Source of the DNA: Phallus indusiatus
Lineage: Eukaryota > Basidiomycota > Agaricomycetes > Phallales > Phallaceae
Assembly (NCBI GenBank): GCA_027605045.1
Contig: JAQFWX010000016.1
Coordinates: 1,020,051-1,084,050, forward strand
Direction of reading: 5' to 3'
DNA: 64,000 nt
Shown: positions 34,408 to 45,800 of the stretch, in pieces
How the letters are laid out: each line of letters opens with the position of its first letter
How positions within the stretch are numbered: the stretch's first letter is position 1
Translations under genes and position numbers: made by a program
Notes under the pieces: model-generated
Told to the model about the DNA's origin: nothing
What the model saw: only the letters and a program-made list of their open reading frames with translations
Database searches by the model: none

Positions 34408-35756
34408 CTAGGAAGAGAGTACGGAAGCTACGACACTGTTAATCCGAACGATGTTGCCGGGAACGGTGTATCTGGGCTCGACAACGACATTCGCAGCGGC
34501 TCGGAAAACAAGGGCAGAAGAAGATCCACCAAAGTGGAACATGCCCAGTTCCTCCCCTCGCACGACGTGCTGTCCTTCACGGACGGTAGCTTGACAACTT
34601 GAGATCTCGCACATTCCAATAGCGATGAAACAGATAAGGCCTATTTCAGCGTTGTCCGCGTCTATAAAGAAAAGCTGGCGAGTGGCGGTATTGGCGATCC
34701 ACGTAAGCGAGTTGGAGTAGGGAAAGGGTTCACTGGAGTCAGGGGGTGGGAGTGGAGTGTATAGGGTGCTGGGTGCTTGAGCATAGTATGCCCCTGGAAT
34801 TATAACGATTTTCTTTATGATTCCATTGACCGGAGAGTGCCAGCGGTGATATTCTGTCATACGAAGAACCCCTTGAAGAACGCTCCCGCCTATGAATTCT
34901 TTGGTATTCGGATCATTTCCTAGCAAATGTATCAGAGAATATTTCTGATTTTTGATGAATAATTCATCAACAAGTTGTATATTTGTTTGATACGCGTATG
35001 AGGTCGTTTCGCAAGGGGCACTGATTAGGCTCAAGTCATCAATCGGTCCTGTAGGACGGTCAATTTCAGGTGACCTGTATCGGCGAGTGAAGAAATCTTC
35101 GAAGGAGCCAAAACCATAATATGGTTTATTGGGATCACAAACGAACACTTGTTCGAATGTGCGGCCATTGTATTCCGCCATTAGAAGGTCCAACGCCACC
35201 GTACTGAACCATCCATCTCCACCGTGTTCATCCAAGTCGGAAAGCACACTACAAGAGTCTAGTGAAGTCAGGTATAGAACCCACGCGTCAAAAATATTCT
35301 TTAAATGCTGGTTGACATTTTCTCTTGTGTAGGTGGAGAAGCCACTGATTGTGTTAGCTCCTGCTGCAAGGATGTTGTAAATAGAGGTCGTTTCATACGG
35401 ACTGAAAGTCGGTGCCTCGCGGAATGCTTCGTCAAACATCCAAACAAGCTCAACATAATTCCGAGGCTTGAAAAGGAAAAGAGTGTTTAGAAATGACGAA
35501 GCCTTTTCTGGAAAAAAAAAGGAAAACGCACAGGTTCGATTGCTCCTTCTAACATACTGACGAACTCAGTGAAGACAATGGGATTTTGCTCGATAAATTC
35601 TTTGAAGGCCTGAACTTCGGGAAGCAGTGACCGCCCTTCTTTGTAGTGTTGACGGGCTTGATCAAATAACCTTCGTATGTAGTCGGACATAACTGCCCCG
35701 TCATCTATGTCTTCAAAAGGTTCGGAAGACAACCTCTTCGAATTCTTCAGAAACAT
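34408..35756 (-). CDS. PsiD-like decarboxylase, copy 1
   Basis: Two exons (35756-35532, 35466-34408; 65-nt intron) give 427 residues, near PsiD length (about 440). Exon 1 encodes an N-terminal helical part (PEVQAFKEFIEQNPIVFTEF); exon 2 opens PRNYVELVW. Phosphatidylserine-decarboxylase fold signatures are FEDFFTRRYRSPEIDRP, YHRWHSPVNG (Tyr281 to Gly290) and FHFGGSSSALVF, with Gly389-Ser390 at the place where the family cleaves itself to make the pyruvoyl group. No mitochondrial presequence or membrane segment is present, unlike true phosphatidylserine decarboxylases. The closest known type is the soluble fungal tryptophan decarboxylase PsiD; the actual substrate is not determined by sequence. 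It is first of five same-strand paralogues and shares upstream sequence with copy 2. Confidence 0.88.
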
Positions 35757-37462
35757 GGCTCTACAAAGTTAGAATTGAGAGCACTGAAAGGGGGAGTATT
35801 CAAGGATAGAATACCTTTATGGTGATTGTTGGTCGATGTTGAAACATCTTCAAGAGTCTTAAATGCCGGTTATATAGACGATTGGGGCGACATAGACACA
35901 CCACGTGTAGAGGATGGACCCTCAGGCGGACGCACTTCTAGACTCATCAACACTTGATTTTGAATTTATTGAATAATTGGGCTGATAATGGCATACAGAT
36001 CGCATCGATTGATTCTGTAGAGCCGGCGGCGGATGAATCTGTCATAATCAATGACAACAGTGAGCTACTCTGCCAATCAGTAGACTCGGCAAAGCTGTCC
36101 GGCCTTTTAGTAGGGTCTCTCGGATCAGTCTGGAGAGTCTGGGAAAGCTGGAAAGGCTTTGTCCACTTCACGTAGACCTTTAGTATATGAAAAGAAATTC
36201 CATTTTTCCGCATATATATATATTATATGAATTATATACTATACATTTTCAAATTGCATATATTAGGTTTGTGTTAATGGCTACACTACAACTATTGGCA
36301 TTTGCTCATACAACCCGCATACGGGACAGATATCAAAATGCATCATAAGCAACTAGGAGTGCACTTGCACATTGGCAGCGATGTCTGACATTCCGGACTA
36401 AAATTATATAATTTACACACAGGGCTTACTCACGTGTTGAACTTTGAATCCATATATGTAAATGCATTCCCCAGGACCTTCCGGCCTTCTCAACTTTCCA
36501 AATTTGTTCGTTCATTTGTTATTACGTTATTGATCATCTTTTGATCCCATATTATGACATTCTTTCACATCATTTTCATAGAATCTACATTGAACACTTG
36601 CAAGTTGGATACGTAAAGACGTGCAGTTGTTACTGGACCTTTTTAATCGACGGTAATTAAGGCGAAATCACGGCAGAGACTTAGATTACTCAATTCATTG
36701 AGACGTCTTTTTTTATTCATGAACGGAGCAAGGTATCAACTATTATTATGAATGAGGGAAAAATAAACGCGCTCTGTCAGAATTAACATTTAAGATTGCA
36801 CACTTGGCCATACTAGTACTAGTACATAAGGGTATCAATAATGAAGCTGGATCTTCACTGGCATGATGGGTGGGGCGCTGGTAATAGGAAAAAAGAAGTC
36901 CATATAATCAGCCCAATGTATGAACTTCGTTCCATACCGTCGAATTTTAGAGATTGATTTAAGATGAATTAAAGAATTGGTGTTAGTTGTCAATAGGGTC
37001 ATCGTCGGTAGCTTCTTCAAAGGAATCTGTGATTCATCTCCATTAGTAACTGAAGCCCTTGATAAAGTCTAGTGCTATACGTAAAAATTGTCCTAGAAGA
37101 CTAATGAATAAAATAATTCATATCAGAATCACCTGACTTTGTCTACATAAATACTTTATTGACTATAGCTCCAAAAAGCCTCTCCTTGTATTTACCGGAT
37201 AATATAAAAACCTATTATCGACTGAGAGCTAAAGACCAGAAAAATCCCAAAGCTGTCAAAAGGAAAAACTTGCTCGTGAGCGGGACACTGGAACACTGAA
37301 GAAACCCGGTAGTACACATCTTCTAGTACTCAAAATGCCATATCATTTATACAATGTTCATCTTTTAAAAAAAGTAATTTTATATATACAGGTTATATCA
37401 AGAGAACAATAAATCTGTTGTCAGTGACGCGAGAAATTCTGTACCGCACTACCGCACTCGCT
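35757..37462. other. AT-rich spacer between decarboxylase copies 1 and 2
   Basis: 1.7 kb without a supported gene. The 5' flank of copy 1 has TTATATAG at about 35870-35877 (read on the minus strand, about 115 bp before ATG). A TA-repeat tract lies at about 36210-36240. Part of the flank (about 35830-36010) resembles the flank of copy 2 (about 38890-39090). Confidence 0.45.
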
Positions 37463-38840
37463 TTATTTGAGTTCAACAACGTTGCCACAATGCTCCTCTT
37501 CTGCAGGGTGTACACCGGCTATGATACTGTTGATTCTGATGAAGGTACCGGGGATAGTGTATTTGGGTTCGATGACGACATTCGCAGCGGCGCGGAAAAC
37601 AAGAGCAGAAGAAGATCCACCAAAGTGAAACATGCCCAGTTCCTCCCCTCGCACGACGTGCTGTCCTTCATGAACGGTAGCTTGACAACTTGAGACTTCG
37701 CACATTCCGATAGCGATGAAACAGATTAGGCCTATTTCAGCGTTGTCTGCGTCTATAAAGAAAAGCTGACGGGTAGCGGTATTGGCGATCCACGTGAGTG
37801 ATTGAAAGTAGGGAAAGAGTTCATCAGATTCAAAAGAAGGGAGTGGAGTATTCAGGGTGCTGGGTGCCTGAGCAAAATATGCACCAGGGATACTGACAAT
37901 CTTCTTTATGATTCCATTGACCGGGGAGTGCCAGCGGTGATATTCTGTGATGCGAAGAAATCCTTGAAGAATGCTCCCGCCTACGAATTCCTTGGTATTG
38001 GAATCATTGCCTAGTAGGTGTATAAGTGAATATTTCTGATCTTTGATGAATAATTCATCAATTAGCTGTATATTTGTCTGATATGCATATGTGGTCGTTT
38101 CGCAAGGGGCACCGATGAGACTCGAATTATCAATCGGACCTGTGGGGCGATCAATTTCGGGTGACCTGTATCGCCGAGTGAAGAAATCTTCGAAGGAGTT
38201 AAAACCATAATAATGTTTACTGGGATCACAAACGAACACTTGCTCGAATGTGCGGCCATTGTATTCCGCCATTAGAGCATTCAACGCCGCCGTACTGAAC
38301 CATCCATCTCCATCGTGTTCATCCACATCGGTAAGAACACTACACGAGCGTGGTGAAGCCAGGTATAAAGCCCAAGCGTCGAAAATCTTTTTTAATTGCT
38401 GATTGACATTTTCCCTTGTGTAGGCGGAGAACCCACTGAAGGTGTTGACACCTCGCGCAATAATGTTGTAGGTAGGGGTAGTAACTTTCAGACTGAACAT
38501 CGGTGCCTCATGGAATATTTCGTCATACATCCAGACAAGCTCGACGTAATTTCGAGGCTTTCCGAAGGAAAATAAATCGTTAAAAAGGATAAAAGAATGA
38601 ACAAAAAGAGAAACATACGGGCTCAGTCGCTCCCTCTAACATACTGACGAACTCAGTGAAGACAATGGGATTTTGCTCGATAAATTCTTTGAAGGCCTGA
38701 ACCTCGGGAAGCAATGACCGTCCTTCCTTGTAATGTTGACGAGCTTGATCAACTAATCTTCGTGTGTAGTCGGACATAACCGCCTCGTTAGCTACTCCTT
38801 CAAAAGGTTCAGCTGAAGGCCCTCCACAAGATTGAGACAT
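37463..38840 (-). CDS. PsiD-like decarboxylase, copy 2
   Basis: Two exons (38840-38619, 38557-37463) give 438 residues. It carries the same signatures as copy 1 (FEDFFTRRYRSPEIDRP, YHRWHSPVNG, HFGGSSSALVF) with many conservative changes, and a C-terminus about ten residues longer (ending HCGNVVELK). The intron position is identical to that of the other copies. It is closest to copies 1 and 3 by shared peptides such as RTFEQVFVCDP and QAFKEFIEQNPIVFTEF. No stop or frameshift is present, so it looks functional. The proposed activity is a PLP-independent, pyruvoyl-type amino-acid decarboxylase in the cytosol, by family inference only. Confidence 0.88.
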
Positions 38841-40552
38841 GTTGTGTTGAATATGAGAGTGTTGGAGGTGGTATTCACAGATATAACGACACCCTTATGG
38901 TGATTTTGGTCAAATTTCGAACCACCTCTACAGTATAAAACACCGATTTATATAAACGATTGAAGTAACTAATAAACGTTATTACTTCTTACAGGTACAG
39001 GTACGGGGTTTATACACCCTCACCAGGCGCGTTCTAGACTTAACATTGAATGTATTGAACGTTTAGGCTGATAACTCAGAACAACGTGGGTTCAATTAAT
39101 CGGTCGATTTCGTGAAGTCGCATGCGGATCTTTCATTATCAATCAGCATCAGGAAGATTGAAGAAAAATATGGTGAATTATATAGGTAAGATAGAACTCC
39201 TAGACCCATAGTCCTCCCCCCGATTATATTGTGCCACATAGACCGCGTGACTGTCACATAGCTCTCCTAGCACTGGCTCAGCGCCCTGTAGACGCTCCAT
39301 AGACTTTCATAGTCGGGCATAGATACTCGATATACCATAATTATACTACTATATTTCCCGACATTTCCTTAAATTTCTTTATATTTATGAAAAAAAAGAT
39401 ATTTTATTATTATTATAGCAGTTCTGTGTAGTTCTGAATACACGATTATTCTACTTAGACCTGCAGTGTGCCAGGTATACATGAATATCAAAGAGAAGGA
39501 AGGGAAAAATCAGCAACGATCCATTGAGACGAAAAGTTTCAAACTAACTTATGATAAAAACAAATCGAGTAGCAGTAATCTCCTGAGGAAAAAAATACCT
39601 ACTAGTGTAGCAATTATCCTTCATGAGAGTGTAGGAATCAATAGCCTGCAATGGAAATTTAGCGTCAAAGAAAAAAAATGACCCAAATGCTCACCTTTAC
39701 TCATCTAGACCAACTATTACAAAAGCATCTAATGGTCAGCTAACGATGGTCACATAAGAGTAATAAAAAAGACTGCAGACCTCCCATAGCATCTTATTCA
39801 ATGACTCGGCAGCTACTTTAGCGTAGACAGTAGAAACACTATGGTGGAGTGGACACGTTTGTTTCCTAAGCGAGTAGCTTAGGTTTCTCGATGTCAAAAA
39901 TGTGTAGACCGTTTAGGCAATGTTTCACGTGACTGTTTTCACTGTGCTGCGCATTTGTACACGTGCTTTTTTCCACGCCCTCCCTGTTTCTGTCCGCTCA
40001 TCATCCCGACCAGACTCTTGACTTGTGCAAGATGCAGCTTACCTCCGAGCGCTGCGGACGGAGTTGCCTGAGTACTTTTTTTTTCCTTCCACCTCACGGA
40101 CCTTCCAACATCGTGAAATATTTTCAGTCTCGCTCTTTCTGTCCGCTCGTCATGCCGACCAGACTCATGGTTAGGGCTTGTCTTATAGCAAGACGCTGCT
40201 TACCTCCGAGGGCTGCGGGCGGAGTTGCCTGTGTTCTTCTCTCTTTTTTTTTTCCGCCTCACGGACCTTCCGACATCGTTGGGCTGTTTCGGTCTATCGT
40301 CAATTAGTGCTGCCGCGCGTTTCGAGTGTCCTCGACGTGTATGTTCCCGCTCTTGCGAGATCGCATGACACGCTGGGTCTGTGTACAAAACCTTACGATT
40401 TCGGACCCATTGTCTTTAGTGAGGTTGAATAAGTTCGTATTCGATCTTACCATCGCGCGTCAGAGGTGTTTCAAAGAAAACGTATATAAGATGCGGTAAA
40501 TTCTCCAAAACTACTCGTCTTCTCATTCTAATTCTTTATCTCTACACACATT
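38841..40552. other. Spacer at the left side of the mobile island
   Basis: It holds the promoter of copy 2 (TTTATATAAA at about 38946-38955), then AT-rich DNA with simple A and T runs, then a 149-bp tandem duplication (separate entry). Somewhere here lies the left border of the plus-strand island; no terminal signature could be fixed. Confidence 0.45.
39989..40295 (+). repeat. Two-copy tandem repeat (~149-bp unit)
   Basis: The unit begins TCTGTCCGCTC and contains GACCAGACTC, CTTACCTCCGAG, GGAGTTGCCTG, a T-run and CCTCACGGACCTTCC. Copies start at 39989 and 40138 and differ by scattered substitutions and short indels. The array ends about 260 bp before the next ATG and may be a promoter or leader duplication. 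Confidence 0.8.
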
Positions 40553-41576
40553 ATGTCTTTGGAATTAGCCACTCAGGTATCTACGGATAGAAATCGTAAG
40601 CCTCGCCTTTTTGTTCCGTCACTGGCGCTCTAATCGACTCGGTCTTCGAAGAACTTCTGTTGAATTGTGTATTTGATTTCGTGGCCAGTAATGAGGACCG
40701 GGACGTTCAGCTGGCTAACTTCACAGACTTGGACGCCATTCGTTCCGTTGCCGAAGGTTACGAGGATTCGCTTGGAAACTTTCGCCTCCGTTGGCTAGCC
40801 ACAGGTAAAGAAGCTCATTTCAAAGTTCAAGGCTTCGTTGCCGGATATTCCACGCCCTGCAGCGTCGGCCCTAGGTATGTTCCACAAGTTTTTCGTTTAG
40901 ATGTGGTTTGATGGTTGTGCACAGGGATCGATTTGAACCAGCAATTGCGTCCCAACACATTCTTTTGACGGGTCATCAAGCGACTGGCTTTCAATCTGCT
41001 GTCGATGCGGTTTCGGCTGTCCAAGACTATTTTCAGTGCCTGTTCGCAGAAGACGTCGTTCTGCGTATGGATAGCTGTTCTGTCGCGTCTTTGCCTGCCT
41101 TAGAGTTCAAAACACGTTATTTCACTCCAAAAAATGCCCAATCTATCGAACTCGAGACAGATTTGCCTCGCAAAATGGACCCTAGGGGCGTTCTGTCTGA
41201 CAAGCTTAGTCGATTTTCCGGATTTATTTTTTCTCGAGATAATTTGGTAGAGTACCTGACCCAGGTTAAGAGCGGTGATTATGTTCATGGGTAATTCATT
41301 CTTCGTTTGTATGTTCTCTCTACCTAATTGTGATTTATCAGCATTACGGCTTCGTCGATTCAGCATTCCTCACCTGTCCGTATCCGCGCCGGTCTGCTTG
41401 TAGAACTCGACGTCGTTTTTCTACTCGTCCCGACGCGTAACCATAAGATGAAGCTTGTTCCGTCTTTCCGACAAGTTACTATTTTGGACGACGGTTGTGT
41501 CTTCGTATGTCCCTCTTTTTCTGCCCCGTCTGTTAGCAGGTTCATCCTCATTGATAGGACCTTCCCAAAAAATTGA
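40553..41576 (+). CDS. Unrecognised 288-residue protein of the mobile island (gene A)
   Basis: Four exons (40553-40595, 40652-40874, 40925-41290, 41342-41576) join in frame through clean GT..AG introns of 50-56 nt. I recognise no named domain. The C-terminal exon has strand-rich sequence (VRIRAGLLVELDVVFLLVP then MKLVPSFRQVTILDD) of a kind I recall from repetitive hypothetical proteins in agaric genomes. The last gene of the island (50153) has a similar-looking segment. Position and strand link it to the Rep-helicase 1.1 kb downstream, so it may be a cargo or accessory gene of the element. It could also be an unrelated host gene. Confidence 0.6.
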
Positions 41577-42221
41577 AAAGGACCGGGTCGGAGCTTGACA
41601 ACGAAATTAAGAAATTGAAGAAACTTTCCTTCCCCTAATACTTCCTCTTAAGGTGTTTTTTTCGCCACTTATTTGCTTTCATGTCTCTCGTTTTTCCGAA
41701 TCCTTATACTATAGAATCTATTTTAATACTTTTAGTTCTTCTCGATTCTCGTCTTCTATAACTTTGTGTTCACTAATGTATCCTAACTGTGTAACTTCTT
41801 TTTAATGAAACATCCTTTTTTATTTTTATCTCCTGGTGCTTTGACCTGAGTTGGAGGCGTTCTCCTCGGACATGAACATGATGTGACACATGTTACATTG
41901 ATAAACTCCGAATGTCTCGCGTTGTGAAACAGATGTTTGGTGGCGTGCGAACTTGCTACTGTCCCATAAGACTCGACCGCCAACTCTGCTGAGATACGAC
42001 ATCCCATTTGTTCCCCGGTCACTAACTGCTGGGATACGACATCCTAAATTATCTCCCCACCCATTTCACATTATTATCCGAAGTTTGCGTCGCAGCATAA
42101 TTTATGTCGTTTGAAGATTTATATTCCCCCTTTCGATACTTTCACGGGAGTACCCAATCTTTTGAGTTCGCTTCAATTTCTTACCTATCACATCCAACAT
42201 CCTGACGACTAACGGATTCCA
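41577..42221. other. Non-coding leader between gene A and the foldback element
   Basis: T-rich DNA holding two direct repeats of GCTG(A/G)GATACGACATCC (about 41987-42004 and 42027-42044). A short ORF begins at ATG 42104 (MSFEDLYSPFRYF) but stops before the foldback and is not in frame with the helicase. This is probably the original 5' region of the Rep-helicase gene. Confidence 0.45.
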
Positions 42222-42873
42222 TCAAAATAGTAGCCTCGGAACCAGGCTATGATTACGTCACCTCCCCTTTCAGGAAATCGAAATGGGGAGGTTCCTCTAA
42301 TCATAGCCTGGTCCGGACCGCTTTGGCACCACAGGCTCCCTCCCTGAACGGGGTCTTTTGTATGACTAATGCACATGAATAATCAGTAGTGAGCCCAAAT
42401 ACACATCACTTTCCTAACTTTTTCTGGTATATTGTAATTAAGATGGAATGCTTCATCAGATTAATGCAATATAAGTACCAAAAAGTAAGAGTAAAGTGAC
42501 AGGAATGTCGAAAGATGCATTCCATAACGGCGCTTCATGAGTGCTTAGTAAGACAAAACTATCTATGTTCTGAGAGCGGCTTTCCTTCAAACACTCAAGC
42601 TTTTTTTTGGTAAGTTCACATAGCTTTGTTGCTAATGTGAGTTTACTGTACCTCCCAATCCAGATAAGGCCATTTATATTGACATTGAAGTGGACGAATC
42701 TACATATACTGATTACTCATGTGCATTAGTCATACAAAAGACCCCGTTCAGGGAGGGAGCCTGTGGTGCCAAAGCGGTCCGGACCAGGCTATGATTAGAG
42801 GAACCTCCCCATTTCGATTTCCTGAAAGGGGAGGTGACGTAATCATAGCCTGGTTCCGAGGCTATCAAAATAG
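42222..42873. mobile_element. 634-bp foldback DNA transposon (MITE), 9-bp target duplication
   Basis: Element 42231-42864 has terminal inverted repeats TAGCCTCGGAACCAGG... of about 158 bp, identical over the outer 148 bp. It is flanked by the direct repeat TCAAAATAG (42222-42230 and 42865-42873). A 9-bp duplication with long arms points to a Mutator-like (MULE) mobiliser. Each arm contains its own hairpin: ACCAGGCTATGATTA pairs with TAATCATAGCCTGGT, and CCTCCCC with GGGGAGG inside it. The centre (about 42390-42706) codes for nothing recognisable, so the element is non-autonomous. Confidence 0.88.
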
Positions 42874-45800
42874 GTTCATACCCACTCCATCCGCCTCGTC
42901 TACTCAATGGCCTCATGTGGACTCCGGCGTGCCCTCGTCTTGCAACAGTTCGTTTGCGTCGACGAGTCAGGCTCATGCCACCCTGCCACTTTCGCAGGTG
43001 GATTTACACACTCCGACGGTCCCTTTGTGTTACGATCGCAGTACACAATTGAGACCCGTTTTTGATGGGGCGTTTACTCCTCATGAGCAAAATATAAATC
43101 TTGATGAGCACGAACGGTCACTTTGTGGCGCGTTGAATGATAATTTGCAAAATCAATTGAAATCGCATCTGAATCGAACAGAACTGAATAGATTACGTCG
43201 TGAGCACGGGCTCAGTAGCTCTTTACGAAAGAAAACTGACATTTACGACGCGTTAAAATCGCATCGCTGTGTTCCAAGCTGTGTTCAGTCTTCGAAGCCA
43301 CCGCCCTCTATGTTGGGCAAACGAATACGAGGTGAACCCGACGATACTGAATGGCCTGTGATTATAGATGCCGATGAAAGAGAAAACATCATAAATACGT
43401 TTATACAAAGGACTAGCGACGAATGCTTGTCTTTCGTTGAGTGTTCTTTTTGTGGAACTCAATCGGCTAGACTCTCTATGAAAGAGTTTGCATCCGATAC
43501 GTTAGATACGACCCTGCTTGAGGAAAAGGTCTGTTATCTTAGAGAACGATATGGAATTTCTGAGATAGAACCGTACAGAAAAACATCCGATAATTTTTGG
43601 GTGTGTCGCGGTTGTATGGAATGCGTGCGACGCAAGAAATTCATTCGGCTACCGTTATACTCTTATGCTAACGGTTGCTGGGTCGGCCCTGTACCCTCTG
43701 AGCTCGAAGGATTGACGTTCTTGGAAGAAATGTGCATCGCTCGTGTTCGCAGCACGCGTTGCACAGTGAAATTGTCGTCCGGAAAATATAGTCAATATGC
43801 TTCCCGAGGAAACGTATGCGTCTTTCCACAAGAGCCCAAGCACCTGATGTCGGTGCTTCCTCCTCCCGTCAACGCATTATATGATGAGATCGCGGTCATT
43901 TTCGTTAATAATAAAGACACTAAAGTGACCGAAGACATGTTGCGGAAATCTCCTCTCCTGGTACGAAAGAATAAAATTAGTGATGCCCTCAAATGGCTTA
44001 AATCAAATAACCGGCTTTATAAAGATATTGTTATTTCGGGCGATAACTTGAGCCAATACTCTGACGACGGCTTTTTAAAAGACTATCCCGTGCAGAGTAT
44101 TGTTAACAATGACTCAGAAGGTACCGGGTACGTTAATGACAGCTGCAACGACGACTCCGCGGGACCTTCGATGGTAAACCAGACAACGATACAAAGCTGC
44201 GGGTTTTTGGACTCAGATAATCAAGAGAAATCGTTGAGATTGCGAAAATTGGAAATGCTGAAACTTTTGATGGCGAAGAAACAGTCTTTCGTTAAATACC
44301 CTACTTCCTCGTCGGAGCCTCTGCCGTCATTCAAGAACAATACATTATACGCTTTGCTGTGGCCATCTCTTTTTCCTTACGGCGTTGGCTCTTTTGATGA
44401 TGAAGTTAGGTGTATGAAATCTAAAGGATTCAGGACTGTGGACTTGAAGCGTCATGTGAAACATTTGCTAACCTTAGCTGACACGCGTTTTCAGACTCAC
44501 GTTACTTTCCCCTTTGTAATGATGAATATTTTGCAGCGACGCACTTCTTCTTTCGAATCTAGACTCATGGTTAAAAGAACGTGGTTCAAAGATGTAATGC
44601 GGACCATACAACGTATTGATATCGACGATTTGGAGTCTGTTAGAGAGAAACTAATGTCGAAAAAAAAATTGGATGAGACCGAATCCGAAAAGTCCGTCGC
44701 TAAATTGCTCAATTATGTGAATTACATGACTGAAGATATATCAGGTTCTATTGGTGAGGTGAGAAAAATGAAATCGGAAATACGTTCGATTATGAGAGTA
44801 AAAGGTCTTCCTCATCTTTTCGTGACAATCAACCCGGCTGATACCATGAACCCTATTACCCAAGTTTTTACGGGTCGCGACATTGATTTGAATAAGATCT
44901 TTCATGATCTTTCCAATGGAAAAGAAGAACAAGAACGTCTGCGTTCTACATATGAAAATCCCGCAGCTACTGCTAGAGCATTTGATACAGTCATTAACGC
45001 CTTTGTCAATATATTACTTGGATATGAACGCCACAATAAACTAGGTATTTTCGGTCCCGTTGACTCTTACTACGGAGTCGTCGAGGCTCAGGGAAGGGGA
45101 TCTCTTCATTGTCATTTCTTTGTGTGGCTAAAGACCGGCTTAGACCCGCACGAGGTTCGGGATAAACTGAAAAGCAACGACGTATGGCGTGAACATTTCT
45201 TCCGCTGGTTGGAGACTATCATCAAGCAAGACCTACCTGATGATACGAATTATGACGACGCGCGGGTGAATAAAAAAGTGCCTCTTATGAGCCGTCCCGA
45301 AACTTCTCAGAACTTCCCAAATTCCGATGACTTTATTCGCCACTTCCGCCAGGATTTGAGAAATTTGTTACATGTAACCGGTCAAATACACGAACACTCT
45401 TTTACATGTTTCAAACACTTATCCTCCGCTAAGTCCAACTCTCGGTTTAATGATGCAGATTGTCGCTTTGGTTTACCGCGCGAGACTGTACCGTTTACAT
45501 ACGTAGACGAAGACGGACACATTCACTTAGTGTGTAAAGACGGTCGCATCAACAATTACAACGATATCATAGTTTATTGTTTAAGATGTAATATGGACTG
45601 CAAATATATTGGCTCGGGAACCGCCGCTTACGCAATGGCTGAATATGTCACTAACTACATAGCAAAAGTATCTTTGGATTCTTCTGTTGTTTTTTCTTGT
45701 TTGTTTGCCGCTTTGACAGCGATTTATAAAAACGAAAAGACGGATGATCGAGAGCGGACTTCGGATGAGGAGACTGCACGTCTCCTAATAGTAAAGATCT

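Noticed and set aside
34144..34602. Plus-strand ORFs opposite the decarboxylase 3' ends (also 37418-37693, 53654-53869, 55800-56123, 59879-60280)
   Set aside because: They recur because they are the antisense of the same conserved C-terminal coding region; they have no independent support.
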